A DNA stretch of 64,000 bases from CAYWMY01 sp046352935 (GCA_046352935.1 JAXMGR010000001.1:248001-312000); one strand, 5' to 3'; shown: positions 1 to 9,571, numbered from the stretch's first letter. The notes: generated from the letters alone by a model not told the origin. Program-made: numbers and translations.

Positions 1-213
1 GAGTCGATGCCCCGCTGGACGCAGAACAGCGCAACGCAGGCGGAGATCCGCGTGCACATCCTCGACTCGTTGTGGCGGGCGCTGCCGCGGCCGCCGTTCA
101 CAGAGGCGGAGACAGAATCGCTGGCCGGCCGCGTGTACGATCACGTCTGGCAGCGCGCTGCGAGCGGAGACCTCGGAGCGTACGCGGCGGGCCGCGGTGC
201 AGGAACGGTGTGA
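1..213 (+). CDS. C-terminal fragment, possibly HsdR-type restriction subunit tail
   Basis: The reading frame is open at the left edge and ends in TGA, so only the last 70 codons are visible. The fragment is helical and charged, with a run ILDSLWRALPRPPFTEAE followed by RVYDHVWQR. This resembles the extreme C-terminus of some type I restriction endonuclease R subunits, which carry a similar LPxPPFT...VYxxVWQ tail. That assignment rests on memory of the family and one short motif. The SEC-C gene starts 12 bases downstream on the same strand, so the two may be cotranscribed. The motor and nuclease domains, if present, lie outside the window. Confidence 0.45.
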   Translation, partial: ESMPRWTQNSATQAEIRVHILDSLWRALPRPPFTEAETESLAGRVYDHVWQRAASGDLGAYAAGRGAGTV

Positions 214-225
214 GGACGACGCGAC

Positions 226-2289
226 ATGACGCATGATCCATCGACAGTCCGGGATCCTTTCGACCTGCCGGCGCTGCTCGACGACGCGGTCGACGTCGCG
301 CTGTCGTCCGATGAGCCGGCGGCACTTGTGGACTGGCTGTGCGCGAACCTTGCGTTCTACGCGGCGGAAGGATCCCAGTTCGCGACGGATCCCGAGCTGC
401 GGCGCGCGTTCGCCTTCGGCTTCGGCCGGGCGATGTGGAATGCGTTGCCGCTGCCCGGCAACGGCTTCCGGCCGGCGCCGGTGCCGGAGCCAGGCCGCAA
501 CGACCCCTGTCCGTGCGGTTCCGGTCGCAAGTACAAGCAGTGCTGCCAGCGCCTGCCGCCCCTCGGCATCGTGACAGCGCCCATGCTGTGGCCATCGGTG
601 CTGCGTGCGCTCGAAGGTCTCGATCGTGCGGCCGCGCTGGACAGCCGGCAGCTGCCGCGCGAGGCGCTGCACGAGTTCCTGTCCGGAGAGCTGGAGGCGG
701 GTCGCGCGGCGGAGGTGATCGCGCTGCTGGAGCCGCGCTTCGGCGATCCGCCGGCTGCGACGGACGAACTCGCGGCCGACCTGCTGGACCTGCTTTGCGA
801 TGCCTATGACTGCGCGAACACGGGAAGGCGTCGAAAGCGCAGGGTGCTCGATCGTCTCTGCGCGCTGTCGGCGCGATCACCGTTGCGCGCCGGGGCCCAG
901 CAGCGGCTGGCTGCGATCGCGATGGACGAGGGCAGGGCGGACCGCGCCTGGGACCTGTTCCGTGAGGCGCAGCGGAGCAATCCGGACGATCCGTCACTCG
1001 GAATCCTGGAGGTGCAGCTGCTGTACTCCGAGGGTCGCCTCGACGAAGTCCGCTCCCGCGCCGCCTTTCATCGTGCACAACTGCAGCGGCGCGACGGTGC
1101 GGAGGACACGCACGCAGTCGAGTTCTTCGATCGCATGGCCCGGGACCCGACGCGGGCCATGTCCGACGTGGTGCTGCAGATGGAGGGCGGAGGTGCTGCG
1201 CTCGCGGAATGGCTGGACCGCGTCCGCGACCGGCCGCTGCCGGCGTACCGACCGGTAGCGGATCGGTTCGCCGGGCCCGGGAGTGTCGGCGACTCGGTGA
1301 CCCGCAGTCTGCGCCAGCTGGGCCTGACGGGGGCGGCGCTGGATCGGGCACGCGACGATGCTCTGGCGGAGCTGGAACGGCTGACGACGGATGACGCACG
1401 GGTCGATGCCGGCAGCGAACTCCGCGGGCCGGATGATGCCGATCTGTCACCTGCGCCGGATGGAGCCGTGCTGCAGGCGCCGGAGACCTTGTCGACGGTG
1501 GAAGCCAAATGGCGAGAGCTGTTCCCGCTGCCGAAGCCGTTCTCGGTGCATCCACTGCCCCGGGACGACAGCGGTGTCTGGGATGAAGAGGTCGAGTCGG
1601 CGTGGATGGGTTTCCTCGATGCGCACCCGGAGGCCTTCGACAGCCTCGACATCCTGGACGATCTGACGAGCGCCGTGTTCCTGCATCCCGGCGCGGAGCA
1701 CGAGGCGCTGCTCGATCGTCTCGCTGCGCCGTTGCTCACCCGCAGCTGCGCCGTCGTCGATGCCGTGCTCGCGGCCTCACCGGAGGTGGCGCTTCCCTGG
1801 GTGCTGACCGACAACCGCCCGGCACTGCGCGCGCTGATGCGCGAGTTCGAGCGGCAGCGCGCGGCGGGCCGGGACACGGCGGCCATGACGCGCGCCGCGC
1901 AGATGCTGGCGCTCAATCCAGGCGACAATCACGGTGTCCGCTTCGTCCTCGCCTGCCACCACCTGACTTCCGGCTGCCCGCAGCGCTGCATCGAGCTGAC
2001 TGCAAGGTATCCGGAGGACCCGGCGCCCGAACTGCGCTTCAACGAAGCCTTGGCGCATTATCAGCTGGGCCACGCGGCATCGGCGACCGAGGCACTGCGC
2101 GAGGCGCATCGGCGGATGCCGAAGGTTGCGCGCTACCTGCTGCCATCGCGGGTCAGGAAGCCGAAGTTCAGCCCGTACGGAGTACAGGTTGGCGGCGACG
2201 ACCAGGCATGGCTCTACCGCGAGGCGATGCGCGAGGTCTGGAAGTCGACGGCCGGCGCGCTCGCCTGGGCTTCGCAAGTCGTGCCCTGA
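226..2289 (+). CDS. SEC-C motif protein with TPR-like helical body
   Basis: A 687-residue protein. The clearest feature is a SEC-C zinc motif at residues 91-107 (NDPCPCGSGRKYKQCC), with cysteines 95, 97, 106 and 107. SEC-C motifs occur at the C-terminus of SecA and in many unrelated proteins as metal-binding or interaction modules. Here it is near the N-terminus, followed by about 570 residues of alanine- and leucine-rich helices that look like degenerate TPR repeats (for example around residues 215-260 and 560-640). There is no signal peptide, so it is probably cytoplasmic. The ATG is preceded by a GAGGA-type ribosome site. It follows the fragment at 1-213 closely, which is compatible with an accessory role beside a restriction system, but nothing in the sequence proves that. 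The function is unknown. Confidence 0.72.
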   Translation: MTHDPSTVRDPFDLPALLDDAVDVALSSDEPAALVDWLCANLAFYAAEGSQFATDPELRRAFAFGFGRAMWNALPLPGNGFRPAPVPEPGRNDPCPCGSGRKYKQCCQRLPPLGIVTAPMLWPSVLRALEGLDRAAALDSRQLPREALHEFLSGELEAGRAAEVIALLEPRFGDPPAATDELAADLLDLLCDAYDCANTGRRRKRRVLDRLCALSARSPLRAGAQQRLAAIAMDEGRADRAWDLFREAQRSNPDDPSLGILEVQLLYSEGRLDEVRSRAAFHRAQLQRRDGAEDTHAVEFFDRMARDPTRAMSDVVLQMEGGGAALAEWLDRVRDRPLPAYRPVADRFAGPGSVGDSVTRSLRQLGLTGAALDRARDDALAELERLTTDDARVDAGSELRGPDDADLSPAPDGAVLQAPETLSTVEAKWRELFPLPKPFSVHPLPRDDSGVWDEEVESAWMGFLDAHPEAFDSLDILDDLTSAVFLHPGAEHEALLDRLAAPLLTRSCAVVDAVLAASPEVALPWVLTDNRPALRALMREFERQRAAGRDTAAMTRAAQMLALNPGDNHGVRFVLACHHLTSGCPQRCIELTARYPEDPAPELRFNEALAHYQLGHAASATEALREAHRRMPKVARYLLPSRVRKPKFSPYGVQVGGDDQAWLYREAMREVWKSTAGALAWASQVVP

Positions 2290-2290
2290 C

Positions 2291-2311
2291 GCCAGAGGGG
2301 GAACCCCTGGC
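2291..2311. terminator. Weak hairpin between convergent genes
   Basis: Imperfect inverted repeat (GCCA plus GGGG pairing with CCCC plus TGGC, with a two-base bulge and a GAA loop) just after the SEC-C stop and before the tamB stop. There is no T-run on either strand, so it is at best a weak bidirectional terminator. Confidence 0.3.
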
Positions 2312-2333
2312 CGCATGCCGGGCGCCTGTGCCG

Positions 2334-5300
2334 TCACCGGTCGATCGCGTACTCGATGTCCACCGCCGACTCGCGGCCCGTCTCGGTCTTGATGACCCAG
2401 CGGTCGCCGATCGTGTAGCGCAGCTTGAAGGTGTTCAGCTTCTCGGTCAGCGACGTGCCGTAGCTCACGTACAGCCTGGGCGACAGGAACTTGCCGATCA
2501 CCAGCGAGGTCGCCTCGGCGCTCTCCTGCTCGACGCTGATCTCGTCGAGGCCGACGTAGCGGCCGAGCTGCCCGGCCAGCACCGCGCCGCCCTGCGCCAG
2601 CAGCTGCGTGCGCGACGTGCCCAGCTGCTGCCGGTCCGCGCCCTGCAGGCTGTCCAGCGTGCGGCCGACGATCAAGAGCGACGCGATCTGCGACTGCGGC
2701 AGCATCGGCTCCGACCAGAACGACAGCTCCGGTCGTCGCAGCCGGCCGCGCACATACACGCCGACCGTGTAGCCCGGCACCTTTCGGCTCGCCTTCATGT
2801 CCACGCCCGGATCGGCGAGTGGCCCGCCGGCGAACACCAGTCGCCCGCGGTCCACGGCCAGCTCGCGCGAATACGCCTTGTACTTGCCGTCATCGATCAC
2901 GAGCTCGCCGGTGCCGGTGCCGGCGCCCTCCGCATCGAGCCGCGCGGTCACGCTGCCCGACAGCTTGCCGGACAGCCCGAAGGCCGCGAGCTTCACGTCG
3001 TCGCCGAGGGTGAGGCGCACGTTCGCGTTGATGCGATAGGGTTTGGCGGTGTCGGCCACCTCGGCGCCGACCAGGCGCTCGTCGCTCGAGGTCAGCACGG
3101 CGCCCTTGATCTCGACCGGCTCGATGCGGGCGAACGGCACCGCCACCGTGCCGTCGACGTCGATGCGCTGGCCGTCGATCGCGAGCTTCAGGTCCGGCGA
3201 AGCGAGGATGCGCGCCTCCGGCAGGTCGATGACCGCGAGCTTCTCGCCGTTCAACGCGATGCGCCCGCTCATCACGCCATCGGTCCAGGCGAGCCGGCCG
3301 TCCACGGCCACTCGGCCTTCACCCGCCTGCGCCCGCGCGTCGATGTCGAGCGTGTTCTCAACGAAGCGCAGCGTCGCGGCGACGGCGCGCAGCCGCAGGT
3401 TGGTGCGGTAGAAGTCGATCTCGCCGTCCGCCAGCCGCAGGCTGCCCTGGAATTCCGGCGCACCGAACGTGCCGCCCGCCGCGAGCTCTGCATCCATCCG
3501 GCCGCCGGCGCGGTCGATGTCCGGCACGAACAGCGGCACCAGCCCGAGGTCGTTGGTGACGAGCCGCAGAGAGCCCGTCAGCGGCTGTGCCGAGAGGTCG
3601 CCCGCGCCGCGCTCGATGCGCGCGCTCGCGATCAGCTCGGTGCGGTCGGTCGCGCGGGTCGAGAACGATGCGGTGTAGCCGTCGATGGCCGCCGCGGCGC
3701 GCGCTTCGATGTCGCCGAGCTGGATCGCCTCGACCTTGCCGCTCGCGCGGCGGTAGGACAGCTCGCCGCCGCGCACGCGCGCTGACAGCGTGCCGGTCCA
3801 CGGGCCGCCGTCGGCGCCGGCGTTGCCGACGATCTCGAAGGTGCCCTGGTACTGCGGCTTGCCCGGCAATGCGACGCCGAGCAGCTTGAGCGGCAGCGCG
3901 GCTGCGTCGAACGACACCCGCCAGTTCGCGAGGTCGCGATACGCGCCCTGCGCGCAGATGCGGGCGGCATCCACGCCGCGGAAGCAGATCGGGCTCAGGC
4001 TCGACTCCGCCCGCGACAGCAGCAGACGGCCCGGCGTCTCCAGCCGATAGGCCGGCACGCGCGGCCCCGCCGTGGTCAGTTCGCGGATGTCGAGCGCGTA
4101 CTCCTCGGCGGCAAGGCCCCCGGCGCCCTTCAGCGTCACCGCGTTCTCGCCGACGCCGAAACGCAGGCCGAGGTCGTGGCGGCCCGACGTGCCGTCCAGC
4201 GACAGCCTCAGCGACGAGATCTGCCGGTCGCCGTAGCCCAGTCCGACGCCACGCAGGCGGACGAACGACGCGCTCGCGTCGCTGAGATCGACGTCGGCGT
4301 TGCCGGCGATGCGGCCCGCATGGAGTCCGCCGAGGCGCAGGTCCTCGATGGCGAAGTTGCCGTCGACGCGCAGGTTGCGCCAGCCGGCGCGCGGTGCCCG
4401 CGCCGGGCCGAGCCGCAGGTCGGCCTGGCCCCGGCCATGCACCGCAGCCACGAACTTCGACAGATCGGGCGCGTCGATGCGCGCGGACAGCCCGCGCGGC
4501 GCATTCGCGCGGCCGTCGGCCTCGAGCGTGGCGCCCGCGACGATCAGCCGGCACTGGCGGCAACCGAAGTGCCCCTGTTCGCGGAACAGGTCGACGGCGC
4601 CGGACACCGGGAAGCCGGCGAGCCGGCCGTCGATGCGCTGCACGTGCGCCTCGAAGGCCGTCTCCGGCGTCAGGTCCGCACCGCGGGCGTCGAGGTCGAA
4701 GCTGACCCGTCCGGGCAGCGCGGGTGTCAGCGGCGCGGGATCGAGCGCGCGGCCGCTGAACTGCAGGCTCCAGGCAGGATCCGCGCCGAGCCCGAGGCGG
4801 CCGGCAAAGGTCGCATCGCCGTCGAGCAGTCGGGCGCGGCCGGCGTCGATGATGATCGCCTCGCCGTCGTAGCGGCCGGTCGCGCCGCCCGTTGCGCCCG
4901 GCAGGCCGGTCGGCAGCATCGTGCCGCCGACCGTGAAGTCGAAACTGGTCCAGCCGGCGACCTGGAAGCGCGCCTCGGGCACCGTCACCAGCGTGGCGCC
5001 GGCGAGCGGCCAGCGGCCGCGCCTCAACTGGCCGTCGAAGCGATAGTGCAGCGCCGGTGTCCAGTCGAGCCGGCCGCCGCCGTCGACCTGTGTCGCGATG
5101 TCGGGCAGCGTCATCAGCAGGCGTTCGAAGTCCAGGCCGTGGTTCGCGTACGCACCGACCACGTCGTAGCGCAGCGGGCGGCCGTCGACGACGTCGCTGG
5201 TGAGCTCGCCGCGCAGCGTCGCGCCGAGGCGCCGGCCGGTGCCGCGCAGCGTGCCGTGCCAGCGGCCGATTCGGCTCGCCGGCGAAAGCCGCTGCGTGTC

Positions 5301-6068
5301 GAGCTCGGCGATGCGTCCGGTCGCCGTCCAGTAGAACTCGCGATCGAGGTCGGCGAGCGTCATGTGGATGCCGGCGACGAGCGGCGCGCTCAGGTTGGTG
5401 CGCGTGCGCAGCTGGCGCAGGTCGCCGACGCCGGCGCTGCGCCCGACCACGGGCAGCGACGAATGCGTGCTCCAGTCGAGCGCGAACTCCATGCCGACCG
5501 GATCGGTGGCGAACAGCGCGAAGCGGCCGCGCACGCGCGCCTCGCGCAGGTCCACGTCGAGCCGGCCGAGGTCGATGCGCTGGCTGGAGACCGCAGCATC
5601 GGCGGCGACCTGCGTCGCCTCCAGCTGCACGCCGTTCTGCAACGTGACGTGGGCCGCCGCGATGCCGAGCTTCGGCACCGCCACGTGCAGCATCGCGGGC
5701 AGGAAGCGCAGCGGCTTGCCCGACGGCGGCGTGGTGCGCGGCTTGATGCGCACGGTGACGTCGTCGATCGTGAGCTCGGTCGCGCGCGCGGTCAGCGGCA
5801 GCCAGTCGACCGGCGCCATCTTCGCCCGTGCGCCGCGGATGACGAGGTCGACGCGCTCCGCCGCGATCGTCATGCGCGCGATGCGCCAGTCCTCGCCGAG
5901 CAGTCCCTCGGCGCCCTCGGTGGCGATGTGCACGGTCTTCAGCCGGCCGAGGCGGTCGAGTGTCCAGGCGAAACCCGCCGGTGTGTGCAGCAGCCAGTGC
6001 GCGGCGCCGCCGACGACGGCGACGACGCAGAGCAGCAGGACGGCGACGATGACGAGCGCGCGACGCAT
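2334..6068 (-). CDS. tamB: TamB, inner-membrane-anchored translocation/lipid-transport protein
   Basis: A 1244-residue TamB/DUF490 protein of the AsmA-like superfamily. It has one N-terminal membrane anchor at about residues 4-25 and then a very long beta-rich region typical of bridge-like lipid-transfer proteins. The conserved C-terminal domain covers roughly the last 320 residues and ends in a RYTIGDRWVIKTETG-type strand. In the family, TamB spans the periplasm, contacts the outer-membrane barrel TamA, and supports outer-membrane protein assembly and anterograde phospholipid movement. The start ATG overlaps the tamA stop (ATGA), so the two are translationally coupled. The frame stays open upstream into tamA, but the internal ATG followed by a hydrophobic anchor is the credible start. 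Length matches the family (about 1250 residues). Confidence 0.9.
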   Translation of the reverse strand: MRRALVIVAVLLLCVVAVVGGAAHWLLHTPAGFAWTLDRLGRLKTVHIATEGAEGLLGEDWRIARMTIAAERVDLVIRGARAKMAPVDWLPLTARATELTIDDVTVRIKPRTTPPSGKPLRFLPAMLHVAVPKLGIAAAHVTLQNGVQLEATQVAADAAVSSQRIDLGRLDVDLREARVRGRFALFATDPVGMEFALDWSTHSSLPVVGRSAGVGDLRQLRTRTNLSAPLVAGIHMTLADLDREFYWTATGRIAELDTQRLSPASRIGRWHGTLRGTGRRLGATLRGELTSDVVDGRPLRYDVVGAYANHGLDFERLLMTLPDIATQVDGGGRLDWTPALHYRFDGQLRRGRWPLAGATLVTVPEARFQVAGWTSFDFTVGGTMLPTGLPGATGGATGRYDGEAIIIDAGRARLLDGDATFAGRLGLGADPAWSLQFSGRALDPAPLTPALPGRVSFDLDARGADLTPETAFEAHVQRIDGRLAGFPVSGAVDLFREQGHFGCRQCRLIVAGATLEADGRANAPRGLSARIDAPDLSKFVAAVHGRGQADLRLGPARAPRAGWRNLRVDGNFAIEDLRLGGLHAGRIAGNADVDLSDASASFVRLRGVGLGYGDRQISSLRLSLDGTSGRHDLGLRFGVGENAVTLKGAGGLAAEEYALDIRELTTAGPRVPAYRLETPGRLLLSRAESSLSPICFRGVDAARICAQGAYRDLANWRVSFDAAALPLKLLGVALPGKPQYQGTFEIVGNAGADGGPWTGTLSARVRGGELSYRRASGKVEAIQLGDIEARAAAAIDGYTASFSTRATDRTELIASARIERGAGDLSAQPLTGSLRLVTNDLGLVPLFVPDIDRAGGRMDAELAAGGTFGAPEFQGSLRLADGEIDFYRTNLRLRAVAATLRFVENTLDIDARAQAGEGRVAVDGRLAWTDGVMSGRIALNGEKLAVIDLPEARILASPDLKLAIDGQRIDVDGTVAVPFARIEPVEIKGAVLTSSDERLVGAEVADTAKPYRINANVRLTLGDDVKLAAFGLSGKLSGSVTARLDAEGAGTGTGELVIDDGKYKAYSRELAVDRGRLVFAGGPLADPGVDMKASRKVPGYTVGVYVRGRLRRPELSFWSEPMLPQSQIASLLIVGRTLDSLQGADRQQLGTSRTQLLAQGGAVLAGQLGRYVGLDEISVEQESAEATSLVIGKFLSPRLYVSYGTSLTEKLNTFKLRYTIGDRWVIKTETGRESAVDIEYAIDR

Positions 6069-7897
6069 CAGAAGACCGGCGCGATGTTGAGGTGGAAGCG
6101 CGGCCCGCGCCGCTTCTCGCCGGGCCCGCGCGTCGGGTCGTGCACCGCCTGCGCGACGTCGATGCCGATGCTGATGAACGGCAGCTTCCAGCGGAAGCCG
6201 ACACCCGCGGACCAGGCCAGCGGGTCGCCGAGGCGATCGACCGCGTTGCCGCCGTCGACGAAGGCCGCGATCGCGAAGCTCTTCGGCAGGTCGCGCTCGA
6301 TCTCGAGACTGCCGACCATCAGGTGCTTGCCGCCGACGCGCACCCGCTCGCCGGTGGCCGCATCGGTCTCGATCGGCGACAGGTCGTCGAGGCCGAAGCC
6401 GCGCACGCTGCGGTCGCCGCCGGCGAAGAAGCGGTAGTCGCGCTGCAGCAGCGAGAAGTGCTGCACCCACGACAGGCCGACCTCGGCCCGCGCGATCAGG
6501 TGCCACTTCGGCGCGAGGTCGAAGCGGCGCTCGTCGCGTGCGGCGAAGCGCAGGAAGTCCGTGGCCGCGCCGAGCGCCGATTGCGAGCCGGTCAGCTCCG
6601 CGTAGAAGCCGGTGTTGATCGCCTGCTGGCCCAGGTAGCCGCGCGGCAGCTGTGCGACGGAGACGCCGGGCACCAGCAGCCGGTCCCTGATCCTCGGGAC
6701 CGTCCGCGCGATGTCGGTCGAGCGCGTGGTCTGCTGCGTGGCCGTCGCGAACACGCCGCGCTGCCAGTTGCCGCGAACCTGGGTCAGCGTCGAGCGGAAC
6801 GAAATGTCGGAGGTCTCGAGCTGGTTGATGTCGGTGCGCGTGCCGGAGAGCTCGAAGGACAGCTTCTCGAGCGCCGGGTCGCGCCACGGGATGACGTAGG
6901 TGCCGGTCAGCGACTGCTCGGTCTGCGCGTAGCGGGCCTCGACCTTGAAGCGGTGGCCCTTGCGGTTGACGCGCCGGTTCTGCCAGCCGAGCGTGCCGCG
7001 CCACTCGGTGTCGCTCGCGTAGCCCGCGGCGATCGTGTAGCGCGAGCGCGGGCCCTTGTTCGCACGGATCTGCACCGGCACCGTGAGGTGCTCGCGGTCG
7101 CGGTCGCCGGGCAGCACCTCGACGACGGAGAAGTGCTGCGTGTCGTCCAGCGCGAACTGCGTCGCCAGCAGTTTGCCGGCGTCGTACCAGTCGCCGCTGC
7201 GATAGCGCAGGTAGCGGCGCACCAGCTCGTCGCGCACCGTGCTCTGCTCGATGGAGGTGTCGCCGAAGCGGTAGCGAGGGCCGGTCTCCAGCACCAGCGT
7301 GGCGCGCGCCTCGTGCTTTGCCACATCCACCGCGAGCTCGCTCTTCGTGAAGCGCGCGTCGAGGTAGCCGTAGGCGTTCGCCGTGCGCTCGAGCTCGCCC
7401 TTGGCCTCGTCATAGGCCGCGTGCGAGAGCCGTCGGCCGGACTTCAGCGCGGCCGGGGTCGTGAGGCCGCGCAGGAACGTCTCGTCACGGCCGGGTCCGG
7501 TGATCTCGATGCTGACCGAGGTCATGCGCACCGCGACGCCCGGCACCACCTTCACGCGCGCCTTCCAGCCCTTGCCGTCGGGTGTCAGCTCGGTGGTGAC
7601 CTCGGACTCGTAGTAGCCGAAGGGCCGCAACGCCTGCGCGACCTCGCGCGGCGCGCGCTGGCTCAGGCGCTCGACGGTGTCGGTATCGAGATCCTTCGCC
7701 TTGGCGTATCGCGAGAGACTCAGGAATGCCTCGACGTTGTCGCGGATCGAGCCTTCGACGCCCTCGACCTTCACGGTGATGTCGGCCGCCGCGAGCGACG
7801 GCAGCGCGAGCAGCAGGCTGCAGAGCCAGCCCGCCCGGCGGTGCGGGCTGGTGCGTGCGCGGGGATCCGGCGCGGATCGCCGCGCGCGCCGGCTCAT
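6068..7897 (-). CDS. tamA: TamA, Omp85-family outer-membrane protein
   Basis: A 609-residue Omp85/BamA-superfamily protein. An arginine-rich N-terminus (residues 1-21) precedes a signal peptide ending near the AAADI segment at about residue 38. Three POTRA-like modules fill roughly residues 39-290. The 16-strand barrel region (about 295-609) includes the GGDRSVRGFG motif of the lid loop and ends in phenylalanine (NIAPVF), the usual outer-membrane C-terminal signature. TamA works with TamB in outer-membrane biogenesis. The gene sits between NRDE and tamB with 4-base overlaps on each side, so all three are probably one transcript. Confidence 0.92.
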   Translation of the reverse strand: MSRRARRSAPDPRARTSPHRRAGWLCSLLLALPSLAAADITVKVEGVEGSIRDNVEAFLSLSRYAKAKDLDTDTVERLSQRAPREVAQALRPFGYYESEVTTELTPDGKGWKARVKVVPGVAVRMTSVSIEITGPGRDETFLRGLTTPAALKSGRRLSHAAYDEAKGELERTANAYGYLDARFTKSELAVDVAKHEARATLVLETGPRYRFGDTSIEQSTVRDELVRRYLRYRSGDWYDAGKLLATQFALDDTQHFSVVEVLPGDRDREHLTVPVQIRANKGPRSRYTIAAGYASDTEWRGTLGWQNRRVNRKGHRFKVEARYAQTEQSLTGTYVIPWRDPALEKLSFELSGTRTDINQLETSDISFRSTLTQVRGNWQRGVFATATQQTTRSTDIARTVPRIRDRLLVPGVSVAQLPRGYLGQQAINTGFYAELTGSQSALGAATDFLRFAARDERRFDLAPKWHLIARAEVGLSWVQHFSLLQRDYRFFAGGDRSVRGFGLDDLSPIETDAATGERVRVGGKHLMVGSLEIERDLPKSFAIAAFVDGGNAVDRLGDPLAWSAGVGFRWKLPFISIGIDVAQAVHDPTRGPGEKRRGPRFHLNIAPVF

Positions 7898-8685
7898 GGT
7901 GTCGTGGTCCCCGGCCGCGCGGTGCCCGCGCCGGCGAGGAAGCGCTCGGCGCTCGTGCCGGACGTGGCTCCGCGCGCGTCGTAGCGCCGCTCCTCCACCT
8001 CCACGAGGCCGTCGGCGCCCATCAGCACCAGTGTCGTGCAGCGCGTGCCGTAGACGGGATCGAGCACGAACGGCGGCGTGGTCACCGGTTCGCGGCCCTG
8101 CGACGTCGCGAGCTCGCGGGCGGTGGCCGGCGCAGTGTCGGTGAGAGCCTCGAACATCGCTTCGCGCCGCGGCTCGTCATCGGCCAGGATCGTGTTTAAC
8201 CGTGCGCGCGTGCGCACCACCTTGGGCCAGGGAACGTCGAGCGAGTCGTTGCTGAGGCCGTAGATGCCCGGCGGCAGTGCGCGTGTCGTGAACGATGGCG
8301 CGTTGCTGGCGAAGACCAGCTGATCGCCGTCGTGCAGGAGCAGGTTGAAGCCCGCGTAGGCGTCGGCGTCGGCCGCGAGCGCGGTCGCGAAATCCAGGGC
8401 GCCGCGACGGCTCGCCGCGAAGCGCGGGATGAACGCGCCGCGTGATGGAGCGCCGTCGTGCTGGCGCGGACTGCCGCGCACGTTCGTGACGACGCCGAGG
8501 CGGCCGTGGCTGGTGACACCGAGCCAGGTTCCACCGGCCTCGAGGTCGCGGCCGGCGAGGAGTTCGACGGGCTCCGTCCACCAGTCGAGCGCGGCGGCCG
8601 GACGTGCGTGCAGCTCGTCACGGTTGCCGGCCAGCAGCAACGGATAGCGCGGATGAACCCTCCAGGCGACGATCAGCAGGCACAT
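7894..8685 (-). CDS. NRDE/TANGO2-family protein
   Basis: A 263-residue member of the NRDE (TANGO2, transport and Golgi organisation 2) family. Cysteine 2 follows the initiator Met, as in this family, and the family signature Asn-Arg-Asp-Glu occupies residues 21-24 in AGNRDELHARP. Conserved GTWLGV and GLSND segments follow. Bacterial members have been linked to haem handling and metabolite repair, but the activity is not settled. The stop overlaps the tamA start by 4 bases, suggesting coupled expression with the envelope genes. The start is fixed by the family N-terminus MCLL, because the open frame extends upstream without family similarity. A TATAAT hexamer lies only 6 bases upstream of the ATG. 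Confidence 0.88.
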   Translation of the reverse strand: MCLLIVAWRVHPRYPLLLAGNRDELHARPAAALDWWTEPVELLAGRDLEAGGTWLGVTSHGRLGVVTNVRGSPRQHDGAPSRGAFIPRFAASRRGALDFATALAADADAYAGFNLLLHDGDQLVFASNAPSFTTRALPPGIYGLSNDSLDVPWPKVVRTRARLNTILADDEPRREAMFEALTDTAPATARELATSQGREPVTTPPFVLDPVYGTRCTTLVLMGADGLVEVEERRYDARGATSGTSAERFLAGAGTARPGTTTP

Positions 8686-8691
8686 TGCATG

Positions 8692-8697
8692 ATTATA
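8692..8697 (-). promoter_or_regulatory. Consensus -10 hexamer before the NRDE-tamA-tamB unit
   Basis: The reverse strand reads TATAAT, a perfect -10, ending 6 bases before the NRDE ATG. Transcription would then begin at or next to the start codon, giving a leaderless mRNA. I see no convincing -35 at 16-18 bases. Confidence 0.4.
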
Positions 8698-8803
8698 GGA
8701 GCGTGGCGGTCCCGCCCGGGTTCTGGCCCGTTGCCGCAACCGGTCATGGCGGCCGGGAGGCAGGAGCGGTCCGGGGGTCCCGGGCGGCACCCGGCCGCGG
8801 TCG

Positions 8804-9571
8804 CTAACGAGCCCAGGCCTGCCACGCCGTACGGGCGATCAGCGCGGTCACGACGACGACGAACGCCCCGCGCACGAAGCGCGTGCCGTGGCGGAACGCC
8901 AGCCATGCGCCGACCTGCGCTCCGGCGACGTTGCAGGCGGCCATCGCAAGGCCGAGGGCGACCATGACGTCGGCGCGGGCACCGAACCAGGCAAGCGCGG
9001 CGACATTCGTCGCGACATTGAGGATGCGGGCGCTCGCTGCCGCGTGCAGGAAGTCGAATCCGAAGAGGCGCACGAACATCAGCATCAGGAAGCTGCCGGT
9101 GCCCGGGCCGAAGAAGCCGTCGTAGAAGCCGATCAGCGCCACGCACAGCGCCCCACGCCGCTGCGTGGCGCCGTCGAGCGGGTGCGGCGCGTGCACCGTG
9201 CCGAGGTCGGGCCGCAGGAGCGTGTAGACCAGCACGGCGGCGAGGATGATCGGTACCAGCGGGCGCAGCAGCTGCGGCGCGACCTGTGTCACGGCCCAGG
9301 CCCCGCCCCAGGCCGACAGCGCGGCGACGAGGATCCCCGGCGCGACGACGGTCCAGGGCACGGGGATGCGCGTCGCGAAGCGCAGTGACGCCGACAGCGT
9401 TCCCGTGAGCCCGGCGAGTTTGTTGGTGCCGAGCAGGCTGGTGAGCGGCGCCGCAGGCCAGGCGGACAGCAGGGCGGGAAGCTGGATGAGCCCGCCGCCG
9501 CCGGCCATCGCATCGACGAGTCCGGCAGCGAACGCGGCCGGGAGCACCAGCGCCCAGCCGGGGTCGGTCAC
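8804..9571 (-). CDS. TSUP/TauE-SafE family membrane permease
   Basis: A 255-residue polytopic membrane protein with about seven or eight hydrophobic segments. It carries the TSUP hallmark repeats: a glycine-rich AGLVDAMAGGGG segment near the N-terminus and the related GFYDGFFGPGTGSF segment at the start of the second half. TSUP (formerly DUF81) proteins export or import small anions such as sulfite, sulfoacetate or taurine-derived compounds; the substrate here cannot be told. Translation starts at a GTG that overlaps the nudC stop by 4 bases (GTGA), so it is coupled to nudC. Confidence 0.86.
   Translation of the reverse strand: MTDPGWALVLPAAFAAGLVDAMAGGGGLIQLPALLSAWPAAPLTSLLGTNKLAGLTGTLSASLRFATRIPVPWTVVAPGILVAALSAWGGAWAVTQVAPQLLRPLVPIILAAVLVYTLLRPDLGTVHAPHPLDGATQRRGALCVALIGFYDGFFGPGTGSFLMLMFVRLFGFDFLHAAASARILNVATNVAALAWFGARADVMVALGLAMAACNVAGAQVGAWLAFRHGTRFVRGAFVVVVTALIARTAWQAWAR

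Noticed and set aside
98..1555. Long open frame opposite the SEC-C gene
   Set aside because: High GC makes long antisense frames common. The peptide is Arg/Pro-rich and shows no family features; the forward frame has a SEC-C motif.
1602..6437. Long forward frames across tamB
   Set aside because: They are antisense to a well-supported TamB and have no ribosome sites or motifs.
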